Assembly: GCA_021300095.1 (NCBI GenBank)
Contig: JAJTHV010000037.1
Location: 1-33,247 of the forward strand
Direction: 5' to 3'
DNA length: 33,247 nt
Source of the DNA: Flammeovirgaceae bacterium
GTDB lineage: Bacteria > Bacteroidota > Bacteroidia > Cytophagales > Cyclobacteriaceae
The translations under genes were made by a program, and so were the position numbers. Positions 8,044 through 17,579 of the stretch are shown here, piece by piece; position 1 is the stretch's first letter; every line of letters starts with the position of its first letter. Under the pieces are notes generated by a model that was given only the letters and a program-made list of their open reading frames with translations, was not told the origin of the DNA and did not search any database.

Positions 8044-8831
8044 CCTATGCAGTAAGGCCATATACGGAAGAAGACACGGAAAAAATCATTGAGCTGATTC
8101 TTCCCATTCAGCAGGAGGAATTTGATGTGCCGATTACGATTGCCGATCAACCCGATCTGCAGGCTATCTCTACTTTTTATTTTCAAAAGGGTGGAAACTT
8201 TTGGGTGGCAGTGAATGGCGAAGAGGTAATTGGAACCATCGCTTTGTTAAACATTGGCAACGGACAAGGGGTTATCCGAAAAATGTTTGTTCATTCAAAC
8301 TATCGAGGTGCCGCATTTGGTATAGCGCAGCGGTTGCTCGACACATTGGTAGCATGGTGCGAGACAAAACAAATCGATGAAATTTTTCTAGGAACGATCG
8401 ACACGATGAAAGCAGCGCATCGCTTTTATGAGAAGAATGGATTTCATGCTTTAGAAAAAGAAACCCTGCCTTCTACCTTCCCGATCATGAAAGTAGACAA
8501 TCGATTTTATCAACGAGTGCTTCGACCTACATATCGTATTTTCCATATCACTTCAGAAGTGTATTGGAAAAACACCGCAGATCAATCGAACTATTCAGTT
8601 TCATCTTTGGAAACGGAAGGATTTATACATTGCTCCACGCACGATCAGATTGAAGGCACACTGCAACGATTTTTTGTAGGTCAGCAAAACTTGGTGTTGC
8701 TACATATTGAGCCTTCCCGTTTGAATCATCCATTAAAATATGAGGAGGCAGATGGAAAAATGTTTCCGCATGTGTATGGCCCGATCAATCGCGAGGCGAT
8801 TGTGAAAGTGGAGGCATTGCCATTTCCATAG
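8040..8831 (+). CDS. GNAT acetyltransferase fused to a DUF952 domain
   Basis: A 263-residue two-domain protein. Residues 1-155 are a GNAT N-acetyltransferase: YAVRPYTEEDTEKIIELI, a central strand with GTIALLNIG, the acetyl-CoA loop region MFVHSNYRGAAFGIAQRLL, and AAHRFYEKNGFHAL. Residues from about 163 form a DUF952 domain: RIFHITSEVYWKN, LETEGFIHCSTHDQIEGTLQ, LVLLHIEPSRL and FPHVYGPINREAI. Each domain is normally a separate protein; neither substrate is known. Its start overlaps the mqo stop by four bases. The 3' end overlaps the convergent yigZ gene by 47 bases. The fold assignments are strong; the function is open. Confidence 0.9.
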   Translation: MTYAVRPYTEEDTEKIIELILPIQQEEFDVPITIADQPDLQAISTFYFQKGGNFWVAVNGEEVIGTIALLNIGNGQGVIRKMFVHSNYRGAAFGIAQRLLDTLVAWCETKQIDEIFLGTIDTMKAAHRFYEKNGFHALEKETLPSTFPIMKVDNRFYQRVLRPTYRIFHITSEVYWKNTADQSNYSVSSLETEGFIHCSTHDQIEGTLQRFFVGQQNLVLLHIEPSRLNHPLKYEEADGKMFPHVYGPINREAIVKVEALPFP

Positions 8832-9435
8832 GATGACCTAACGCAATCAGCAACTCAATTTTTTCAATTAGCTCGGGAAAAACTTTTTTGCGTACAGAGG
8901 CAAGCAACGAACAGCGATCTTGAAAATCTTGTTCTTCGATAGTCATTCCAAAATCTTTCAACAGTCGCATGACTTCCGGAGTGGCCGTGTAATCGTAGAA
9001 CAATAAAATTTTTTCTGTTACATCTTTTTCTACAATCGTGCATTGATTCAAAGCCAGTGCAGCGCTTTCGCGATAGGCGTGAATCAATCCACTTACACCT
9101 AGTTTAGTGCCACCAAAATAGCGCACCACCACCAAGAGCGTATTGGTTAAATTTCTGCTGCGGAGCTGGCCTAAGATAGGATCGCCTGCAGAGTGATTCG
9201 GCTCGCCATCATCATTCGCCCGAAATTTAGAACCATCGACACCCAACACATACGCATAACAATGATGCGTGGCATCAAAGTATTTTTTTCGAAGAGTTAC
9301 CAGATGCTGCTTCACTTCCTCTTCATTTCGTACGGGAAACGCGAACGAAAAAAATTTGCTGCCGGTATCTTTAAACAAACCTTCGGCAGAACCTGTAATT
9401 GTCAGAAATGAAAAGGGATAAGCCACTGTTTTCAA
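8785..9435 (-). CDS. yigZ: YigZ/IMPACT-family protein
   Basis: A 216-residue member of the YigZ/IMPACT (UPF0029) family. The N-terminal domain has the signature region YVLGVDGSKFRANDDGEPNH, SAGDPILGQLRSRNLTNTL and LVVVRYFGGTKLGVSGLIHA. The C-terminal ferredoxin-like domain (DUF1949-like) follows from about residue 140. Relatives in eukaryotes modulate Gcn2; bacterial ones are linked loosely to translation. The frame has no ATG: the start is TTG at 9435 or GTG at 9426, since a stop lies two codons upstream of the TTG. Its start sits directly beside the terminator of the large T9SS gene (9443-9468), so it must have its own promoter, which would lie within or across that terminator. Confidence 0.92.
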   Translation of the reverse strand: MKTVAYPFSFLTITGSAEGLFKDTGSKFFSFAFPVRNEEEVKQHLVTLRKKYFDATHHCYAYVLGVDGSKFRANDDGEPNHSAGDPILGQLRSRNLTNTLLVVVRYFGGTKLGVSGLIHAYRESAALALNQCTIVEKDVTEKILLFYDYTATPEVMRLLKDFGMTIEEQDFQDRCSLLASVRKKVFPELIEKIELLIALGHPMEMAMPPLSQSPRD

Positions 9436-9442
9436 AGTTCAC

Positions 9443-9468
9443 AAAAAAAGACTCCGGAAGGAGTCTTT
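9443..9468 (-). terminator. Rho-independent terminator of the large T9SS gene
   Basis: Stem AAAGACTCC / GGAGTCTTT with a four-base loop; read on the minus strand it is followed by a run of T. It lies 23 bases past the stop of the 9492-14386 gene. Confidence 0.88.
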
Positions 9469-9491
9469 CAAATCTAAAAATGAAGATTGAT

Positions 9492-12400
9492 TTATTTTTG
9501 AACAACTAGTTTTACCGTGGTGAGTTTTTGATTCGCTACGACCTTAACGATATACATACCACCGGCAAGCAATTGAGTGTTTAATGCTATTCTGCCGGAT
9601 TCTAGTTTGTAATTGCAATTCACCTCTTGACCAACATTGTTGATAATTGATAGAGAGTTTAGCTCAGCATCGTTTAGATTGATGTAGGCTATTCCGGTTG
9701 TGTTTGGATTAGGGAATATTTTAATACTATCTTTTTCAGACGGGCCTTCGATTGAGCAAATTTTCGAATAGGTTGGTGTGCCATCAAAATCAACTTGTTT
9801 TAAACGGTAGTATACATATCCTTTGGGAGTCAATGTGTCTTCAAATGAATAGTTGCTTTCCAATTTGGTAGTACCGGCAGATTTAACACGACCAATCGTT
9901 CTAAAAGTTTGTGTATCATCATCGAATCGCTGCACATCAAAGTAATCGCTATTTTTTTCAGATGCCGTTGTCCACGTTAAGGAAACAAACCCTTCCTGCG
10001 TAAGCGAACAGTTGAAGAGCGTCAGTTCAACAGGCAGTGGGTTGCTGAATGGTGTGGTGCTAGCCAACGTAAATGGTCCGAAAACGGAAGAAGGAGCAGC
10101 ATTAACAATTGTGCCCGATGCAAAAGTTCCGGTTGTTCCTCCGTTGCCTTGATCTGTCCATTGCGATCCATTCCAGGCAGCCACGCGCAGTGTGCTAAAG
10201 TTATTCACGATACCACTATTGCTTCCCCAGCTTAGAGTAACATTTACATTCGAAGTTCCTGCGGTCTGATTGAGCATCCAATATTCGGCTCCGCTCACGT
10301 GATCGAGTGTGCCGGCTCTAGATGCATTAGGATAGGTTCCATTCGGATTGACATTGAAATATTGAGCCGTATAGCTATCGGTTACGACAGCAGGTGCAGA
10401 AATCGCAATGGGTCTATAAAGATTGGCTTTTCCGATAGGAAATGTAAAGGCACTATTTCCAATTTTTGTTACCACTCCATCTACATAGCTGGTGTTACTT
10501 GCACTTGCTACACTTGCACCACTTAGTATTCTAAGCGTTGCGTTTTGTGTCACTAATCCACTCGTGAAAGTCATCGTGCCGCTTATTTGATGGATTCCAG
10601 AAGTAAGAGTGACACCATTTGTTTTATTGATGATCAGGTTATTGAACGATTGTGTCGCATTGGTTGATATACTGCTATTGCTTCCACTTCCTACAAAACT
10701 AACCGAACCTGCATTGGCAGTAAATGTTCCATTGTTTGTCCAATTTCCATTTACATCTAAATTGAAAGAGTTTGTAGTGAGGCTAGCAGCAGCAATAGCC
10801 GGTGAAGTGATTGTTCCGGTCACAGCAGGAATGGCTGGGCTGATGGTTAAGTTTCTCGTTACTGCACCGCTGCTATTGATCACCGGCATATTTTGCGGCC
10901 CGGCAGCTGGGATGAAGGCATCCGTTGTTGCAGTTGGAATTCCATTACACCAATTGCTGGCGGTAAACCAATCATTGCTGGTGCCCCCCAGCCAAAGGGT
11001 GGTTCCACTGGGTTGAGCAATTGCTGTGAATGCGATAGATAAGTTAGAGCCACCCACTCCCTGTTGCGTTTGCAATTCCACTGTAGATGTCGAGTTTAAC
11101 ACACCGGTCCAAACCGCTGTATGTGCATCGCAGCAACCGATGTGTCTGGCTACCTCAACTCCGTTAATCAATAAATAGAACGAGTCGTCATGCGATGGTA
11201 TATCAATTTGATACATGCCGCACGCAAAACCTGTTCGCTTTGCCGACATGCTTATGTTGGTGGCGTTCATAGTACAACCTAACCAGGCGTTTCCATTGGT
11301 TGCATTGGCTGTGGAAGGAGCAGTGCCGCTCGCCCATCGAGTGGTTGAATTAAAATTATATCCGGTGGAGCCACTTCCATTTTCGGTATAGTAGCCTTGG
11401 TAGTTTGTTCCGATCGTTTGAGAGTTAAAACCATACACATTCCAGGTTCCGGTAGGGAATGTTGTGAAAGCAGGTATCGGTACTACGGTGATGGTGGAGG
11501 TTGCTGCGCCAACGGAGCAATTGTTACTGCCAACCACTGTGTAAGTAGTGGTAGTGGTTGGTGTTGCCACTACCGAAAATCCGGTAGTTGCACTTAATCC
11601 AGTTGATGGACTCCAAGTATAATTAGCTGCACCGCTAGCTGTTAACGTAATTCCAGCGGTAGGGCAAGAGGTGGTAATCGCAGCAGGAGAAACAGCTGTG
11701 TTGGGCAAGGGGTCTACAGTCAACGTAAAACTTTTTGAAACAGAGCATCCGGTAAGTGCCGCATCTGTTAATGTATTAGTGACGGTGTAAGTAGGACCAA
11801 CGGTACCACTGGTAGTTTGTAAAAATGGGTTAGAGGTATTTGAGGCGGGTACAAATGTTATAGTAGGATCGCTGGGGCTTATCGACCAATCATAGGTAGC
11901 CCCTGTAATAGCAGAGGTAGCGGATAATGCCATGTTGGTTCCCGCGCATATTGTGCTATTTGAATTGATCGTTTGAGGCCGGTTTGCAATAATGGTAGAT
12001 GGAGTAATTGAAACCTGTAAACTTCCAGGACCACTGTTGTTTACCAATCTAATTTCTACAGTTGATGTTGGACCTAAAAATCCTGTCCAAATATTAGATT
12101 GAAGAGTAGGTGTGTAGTTGTTGTTTTGAAAAACCTGCACCCCATTGATTAGCAGCGTCAAAAGGTCATCTTGAAAAGGAATATCGATTTGATAATAACC
12201 GCACGTAAAATTAGTTCGCTTAAAGCTGATGGAATAATTAGTAGTTCCGAAAGAACAACCCACGTAGCCGGTTGCTACGGTAGGCCCGCTACCAGATGCC
12301 CACTTAGAAGTTGTGTTGAAACTTACCGCACTTTCTGTATAAAATCCATAATAGTTGCTCAAAGTTGTGTTGTTATGGCAATACGCATTCCATACACCAT

Positions 12401-14386
12401 TACCAAAATCAGTAGCTGGAACAGGCGTAGCTGGAATATTTTGAACCGTTACCATAGTGCTGATATTGGCCGTTTGACATCCTGTACTTCCTGTAATCGT
12501 ATATGAAGTGGTCGAGGCAGGATTGGCGATGGCAATAGAGTTTTCCGGATTTTGAAAAGTAAGTCCGGTGGTGGGCGACCAGACATAACTGGCAGCACCT
12601 GAAACAGTAATGGTAGAAGTAGTAATTCCAGAACAAATCGGTGACGAAACATTAGTCAGCGAAAGCGTTGGCACGGTGGCAGGTGAAACTACTGTAATGG
12701 GAACCGTTTTGGTTAAAGTGCATCCGGTAGTTGCATCCGTTCCGGTGGCGGTGTAAGTTGTTGTAGCAGTAGGTGCGGCAACAACACTTGCACCCAGGCC
12801 ATCGGCAGGAGTGAGTCCGGTAACAGGTGTCCAGGAATAATTCAATGGAATAGATGCCGATGCATTGAGCGTGATGCTAGATGTCGAGCAAATTGTTGCC
12901 GGGTTACTTACTACCATTGGATTTGTTGGATTACTAAAATTGGCAGTTAAACCAGAGCCTCCACCGAATTGAATGATTTGAAACTCTACCGTTGAAGAAG
13001 GGCCCAAAAATCCTGTCCACAAATTAGTGTGCGCATCGCAGCAACCATTGGTATGACCGAAAACCAAAGCGCCATCAATGAAAACGCGAAGGTAGTCATC
13101 GTGCGTAGGGACATCAATCTGATAATACCCACACGTAAAGTTGGTTCGCTTGAAGCTAATGGAAAGATTAGTTCCACCAATCGGACAACCGCTGTACGCT
13201 GCACCAGAAGAGGTGTTTGCCGTGGTGGGCGAATTGCCACTTGCCCATCGATTACTGGTTGCAAAACTTAAACTTGATTCCGTATAAGAGCCCAGATAGG
13301 TATTGTTGGTAATAGGAAAAGCCGTTCCGGAATAGACATAATTGATCCATTCATTGTTGCCAAAAACGCTTGGATTACCAGAAGAGGCATTGATGGTTAA
13401 GTCTGTGCCATTATTGGCACTAATGATAGATCCATTTGAACTTACTACCCGAATCCGATAGCCCGTGCCTGCAGGTGCACTGCCAATATTGGCACTGATT
13501 GCCCCTGAGTTATTGGCGGTTACAGAGCCCAAATTGGTAGGTGACGTAAAGCTTCCTGCTGCATCGGATAATTGAGCAGTGAAAATATTATTTGAGGGAA
13601 GATTCGGGAAGGCACAACTATTTTGAACGGTATAATTTATGGTGAAAGCCTGCCCCTGACGAAGGATGTTGTTCCTCCGGTAATGGTTGGAGCATTGATG
13701 CCAAGTGCATTAATAGTAAGAGCCGAAGCATTGATGGGGCTGGTTATGCCGGCTGGGTTAGATGAGACAACACGAATCCGATAACCTGAGCCCGTGGCAG
13801 TGTTGGCAGGAATACTTACGCTGAAGTTACCGGAGCCCGTTGCAACAGAAGACGTTCCAATCGTTACTGGAGATGAAAAGACCCCCGAAGCGTTTGATAA
13901 CTCTGCAGAGAACACGTTGCCAGTAGAAAAAGCACAACTGTTTGTAATTGTGTAATTCAAGGTGAAAGAGGTTCCGGCACAAAAGGTCGTTCCGGTAAAA
14001 GTAGGTGCATTTAAGCCGAGCGCATTAATTGTTAAGTTTGTACCGTTGTTGCTTCCAGTTACCGATGGTGAAGAGCTAACCACCCGAATGCGATAGCCGG
14101 TGCCGGATGATTGAGTAGCAGGGATCGTGGCAGTAATTGTTCCCGCAGAGGTGGAGTTGAAAGGAGCACTGATGTTGACCGGGCTGCTAAATCCGCCACT
14201 TGCATCAGAAAGCTGAACGGTAAACGCATTATCGCTGTTGAAACTTCCTGTAATAGTATAGGGAACATTCACAGAAGCTCCTGCGCAAAAAGGAGAACCA
14301 GAAATAGCGGAGGTGGTGATCGTTTGCGAAAACGAATTTATCGTGAAGATGAAACTCACGATAATGAGGCATAAGGACCGTAACAT
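9492..14386 (-). CDS. Giant T9SS-secreted repeat protein, split by a one-base deletion
   Basis: One gene of about 1631 residues in two frames. ATG at 14386 begins a signal peptide (MLRSLCLIIVSFIFTI, cleavage after FSQ). Three ~100-residue repeats follow, each with an FCxG motif near its start and a GTGYRIRVVSS motif. Next come three ~318-residue units, each a PA14-like module (CGYYQIDVPTHDDYLRVFID, WTGFLGPSSTVE) plus Ig/PKD-like domains (YSWTPVTGL, TTTYT). Then comes a LWLGGTSNDWFTASNW domain and a C-terminal T9SS type A sorting tail (IKIFPNPNTTGIAYINL, GGMYIVKVV) ending in VVQK. The frame breaks near 13660: the window reads TTCGTCAGGGGCAG, and adding one T after TTC gives FCQGQAFTINYTVQNSC, which restores the repeat motif exactly. 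Likely role: cell-surface or extracellular adhesion or binding. A start at TTG 14407 is possible but less likely. Confidence 0.88.
11019..13358 (-). repeat. Three PA14-like modules in the T9SS protein gene
   Basis: Three related coding segments at 12933-13358, 12003-12401 and 11019-11450, about 318 codons apart. Each encodes YTES/YTEN, RWASG or KWASG, a CxYQID motif, HDD or QDD, and WTGFLGP/WTGVLN followed by STVE. Copies 1 and 3 share GCCDAHT; copy 2 has lost it (NNYTPTLQSN). The spacing shows the unit that was duplicated was PA14-like module plus Ig-like pair, not the module alone. Confidence 0.8.
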
Positions 14387-14500
14387 GTCGATGGGGATAT
14401 GGAACAATCAGCAAAGATAAATGTCGATTCTGCTTCCAGAATGTGCTTTATCGAAAATCTTGAGAAGTATTATATGAAACGATTTCAACCCATTGCGGAT

Positions 14501-14508
14501 TATTTTTG
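14501..14508 (+). promoter_or_regulatory. Possible -7 box for the ypdA-type gene
   Basis: TATTTTTG matches the Bacteroidota -7 consensus TAnnTTTG. It lies about 95 bases before the start codon at 14604. No good -33 TTG element is found at the expected spacing, so support is modest. Confidence 0.35.
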
Positions 14509-14603
14509 TTTATGTTAAAGGGAACGTTATTCACAAAAAATAGACAAACGCTTTATGGGTATGAGAGCAGATACACAGGGTTGAGCAGCAGATACGAAAA
14601 GAT

Positions 14604-15569
14604 ATGATTGATATAATGATAATCGGAGCCGGTCCCATCGGGTTAGCCTGTGGTATTGAAGCCAAGAAAGCCAACCTCACGTATGTGATTGTTGATAAGG
14701 GAGTGTTGGTGAATTCACTGTATCACTATCCCAACAACATGACCTTCTTCTCCACTTCGGAAAAACTAGAGATCGGTGAAGTTCCGTTTATTTCAAACAA
14801 TGCCAAACCAACACGCTCAGAAGCACTCGAATATTACAGACGCGTTTGTACTAGTTGGAAACTGAATGTGCAACTCTACGAAAAAATAGAAAGCATCGAC
14901 AAAGAAGACAACTCATTCAAAATAGTTACTTCTAAAAATCAATACCGCGCACGCAAAGTAATTTTGGCTTTGGGATTTTATGATCTTCCCTTTTTATTGA
15001 ATGTGCCGGGTGAAGATCTCCCGAAAGTAAAGCATTACTACGATGAACCTCATCCCTACTTTGCACAAAAGATTGTTGTAATCGGATCCGCTAACTCAGC
15101 CGTAGATGTGGCACTGGAAACCTGGCGCAAAGGTGCGGATGTAACAATGGTCATCCGCGAGGCTTCCATTGGAGAAAATGTAAAATATTGGGCGCGCCCC
15201 GATATTGAAAACCGTATCAAAGAAGGTTCGATTAAGGCACACTTCAGTTCGGAAGTAGTGCGAATCCTTCCCACGCAAGTGGAAATAAAAACACCCACGG
15301 GAAATGTAGTAATTGAGAATGATTTTGTGTTAGCGATGACGGGCTACCAGCCGCCATTTGATTTTATGAAAAATGCCGGAGTGCAATTTGCAAACGATGA
15401 ACATCACACACCCATCTACAACGAACAAACGATGGAGTGCAATGTGCCCGGGATGTATTTGGCAGGTGTTGTTTGTGGTGGACTTAAAACCAACAAGTGG
15501 TTTATTGAAAATTCACGCGTTCATGCCGAGATGATCATCCGAGATATTGTAGAGCAAGATTCAAAGTGA
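14604..15569 (+). CDS. ypdA: YpdA-type FAD/NAD(P)-binding oxidoreductase (putative bacillithiol disulfide reductase)
   Basis: A 321-residue flavoprotein of the YpdA family, thought to reduce bacillithiol disulfide with NADPH in the cytosol. FAD-binding motif at residues 6-11 (IIGAGPIGLACGIEA) and a second nucleotide-binding motif near 156 (IVVIGSANSAVDVALETWRK). Other family features are DKGVLVNSLYHYPNNMTFFS, ATP-like loop VILALGFYD and MYLAGVVCGG near the C-terminus. It lacks the CxxC of thioredoxin reductase, as expected for YpdA. Bacillithiol is made by many Bacteroidota. The gene stands alone between divergent T9SS gene and the convergent TonB receptor gene, which it overlaps by nine bases at the 3' end. 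Confidence 0.9.
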   Translation: MIDIMIIGAGPIGLACGIEAKKANLTYVIVDKGVLVNSLYHYPNNMTFFSTSEKLEIGEVPFISNNAKPTRSEALEYYRRVCTSWKLNVQLYEKIESIDKEDNSFKIVTSKNQYRARKVILALGFYDLPFLLNVPGEDLPKVKHYYDEPHPYFAQKIVVIGSANSAVDVALETWRKGADVTMVIREASIGENVKYWARPDIENRIKEGSIKAHFSSEVVRILPTQVEIKTPTGNVVIENDFVLAMTGYQPPFDFMKNAGVQFANDEHHTPIYNEQTMECNVPGMYLAGVVCGGLKTNKWFIENSRVHAEMIIRDIVEQDSK

Positions 15570-17579
15570 AAAAGATAATCCCACAAAATAGTTGCGCCTC
15601 GCAGCGGCATTGAAAAACCGATTTCCGGCTGCGTTCAAATCATTTCCTAAACTGTACGTTTGGTCGAGCAAATTATCGGCACCCAGCCAAATCTCAATTC
15701 GTTGCTTGCCGCGAAAGTGTGGAGTAAAATTTAGTTTGGCACCAAGCAACAGATAGTCGGAAGCATAGGTTACGTTGGAATCATTGAGTGGAATACGATC
15801 GGTGTAATGAAGTGTGCCATGAAAAGTAAATGATTTTCCTAAGCCCAAGTCTACACCTCCGGTGAAAATAGTAGGAGGAACGCCTGTCAATTCCTTTCCT
15901 GAAAAATCGACACCATTTTTATTGTAACGCCCAAACCGATAGTGATTCCAGGTGAAACTACTCCACCATTTCATTGAGCGAAGCACGGATTGTCGATTTG
16001 TAAACGGAGTCCACGCAAGTGTAACCTCAGCTCCTTTTTGATCGGTGTTGCCGGAGTTGATAAAATAATCGGCATTGTTGAGCCGCTGCACAACAATAGT
16101 TTGATCTAAAGCAAAATAGTAGAGCGCCACTTCGTACGAAAAGCGATCGGAACTACCTTTCGCACCGACCTCATAATTTAATCCGGTTTCTGCCTGAAGT
16201 GAATCGTTGAAGCTGCTGGTAGAGGGGCGAACTTCGGCTGCAGTTGGCGGAGAAAAACCTTTGCTCAAGGATCCGTAAACCGACAAATTTTTATTCCATT
16301 TTTTTAAGATTGCCACGCGCGGTGAAAATGCCGGAGTAAATCCTCGTTGTTGACGAATGTTTGGCTGAGTCGAAAGGCGATTGAATTTGTAATCGATAAA
16401 AGAGTAGCTCGAACCAACCGTAATCGAATAATTTTTAGGCAAGTCTATTTCTACTTGAGCAAACCCGATCATCAACCGCGAATCAATTTCATCTTCGGCT
16501 TGTAAGTTGCCGGTGGCGCCTAAAACATTGTCATAGTTGCGAATGGGCGAGTGAAAAAATTGTGCCTCTCCGCCAAAGGTCAATTTACCTTTGATGGAAC
16601 CGGTGGTGAAACTGTAATGAGTTTCAACGCGCCCTCCCGCGTTCTCTTCTTTCCGTTTTTCGTAGTTAAGAAAAGTAGGATTCACAAAATCCGTAACAGA
16701 TCCATAAGCGCCTACCTGAATTGACCACTGATCATTCCATTGATGATCGTAAGAAAGGCCACCAAAAAAAGTTTTGTTGTAAACAGCTGCTTTATTACTT
16801 GCCGCATTGGCTCGCGCTTGCGCGGGATTGGCTTCGTATTGGGCTTGTGTAAGGCCGCCCGGAGTTTGATAAAACAAATCGGTATAAAACAAACTGGATG
16901 AAAGCACACCATGTTTTCCAATGGCATGTTGTAACTGTAACGAAAACGCATCGCGGTTGGTGCTGCTGTTTTGACGATAGCCTTCGCTTTGTTGATGCGC
17001 ATAGGTAAAAGCTACCTTGGCTTTGCCGATCGAACCATGAGCCTGCGTCTGCACATTGAATAAGCCATAACTTCCGCTAGTCGAGCGAACCGAAATTTGA
17101 TTTCCTTTTCCCGACCAGCCGTTCAGCAAAATCACGCCACCCGTACCCGCTCCATACAAACTGCCGGATGGGCCTTTTAAAATTTCCACTTTTTCTACGG
17201 ATGCATTGTCCAACAAATTGAGATAGGTGTTGCCGCCACCATCGGTAAGAGGCAAGCCATTCCAATAAAATTTTACGTTGCGAATGCCGAAGGGTGCGCG
17301 CAGCGAGCTTCCGCGAATAGCGATGCGGTAACTTCCGGGTGAACGCTCCTCCATGCGCACACCAGCAATCGTGTTGAAAGCACTCACCAATGATTGGTTG
17401 TTGAAACGTTGCAGTTGTACACTATCAACTACCGCAATAGACGCGGGCACCAGTGTAACAGATTTATTGGCAGCATAACTTTTAACTACCACTTCTGAAA
17501 GCAGTCGGGTGGAATCAGATGATTGAGAGAATGCAGCCCATCCGCTAAGCGAGAAACAAAATAAAAGCAGCCACCGCAT
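15561..17579 (-). CDS. TonB-dependent outer-membrane receptor
   Basis: A 672-residue receptor with a signal peptide (MRWLLLFCFSLSGWAAFSQ). A possible TonB box (LLSEVVVKSY) is followed by a plug domain (SLVSAFNTIAGVRMEERSPG, YRIAIRGSSLRAPFGIRNVK, VEKVEILKGPSGSLYGAGTG). The rest is a 22-strand-type barrel ending in aromatic FVGLSFSL. It lacks the N-terminal carboxypeptidase-like domain of SusC proteins, so it resembles siderophore or metal receptors rather than polysaccharide receptors; no SusD partner is present. The ligand is unknown. Its start overlaps the stop of ispH by one base (TAATG), so it is probably translated from the ispH transcript. Confidence 0.93.
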   Translation of the reverse strand: MRWLLLFCFSLSGWAAFSQSSDSTRLLSEVVVKSYAANKSVTLVPASIAVVDSVQLQRFNNQSLVSAFNTIAGVRMEERSPGSYRIAIRGSSLRAPFGIRNVKFYWNGLPLTDGGGNTYLNLLDNASVEKVEILKGPSGSLYGAGTGGVILLNGWSGKGNQISVRSTSGSYGLFNVQTQAHGSIGKAKVAFTYAHQQSEGYRQNSSTNRDAFSLQLQHAIGKHGVLSSSLFYTDLFYQTPGGLTQAQYEANPAQARANAASNKAAVYNKTFFGGLSYDHQWNDQWSIQVGAYGSVTDFVNPTFLNYEKRKEENAGGRVETHYSFTTGSIKGKLTFGGEAQFFHSPIRNYDNVLGATGNLQAEDEIDSRLMIGFAQVEIDLPKNYSITVGSSYSFIDYKFNRLSTQPNIRQQRGFTPAFSPRVAILKKWNKNLSVYGSLSKGFSPPTAAEVRPSTSSFNDSLQAETGLNYEVGAKGSSDRFSYEVALYYFALDQTIVVQRLNNADYFINSGNTDQKGAEVTLAWTPFTNRQSVLRSMKWWSSFTWNHYRFGRYNKNGVDFSGKELTGVPPTIFTGGVDLGLGKSFTFHGTLHYTDRIPLNDSNVTYASDYLLLGAKLNFTPHFRGKQRIEIWLGADNLLDQTYSLGNDLNAAGNRFFNAAARRNYFVGLSFSL

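Noticed and set aside
10299-13271. Plus-strand open frames across the T9SS gene
   Set aside because: They follow the low-stop, Thr/Ala/Ser-rich complement of the large minus-strand gene, have no family motif, and appear in the same place in each repeat copy.
11019-13358. A CRISPR array
   Set aside because: The repeats are coding modules of 130-145 residues with diverged sequence, not short identical repeats with spacers.
14527-14535. TTATTCACA as an origin element upstream of ypdA
   Set aside because: It is a lone DnaA-like box with no partner or AT-rich flank, and one such match is expected by chance in a window of this size.
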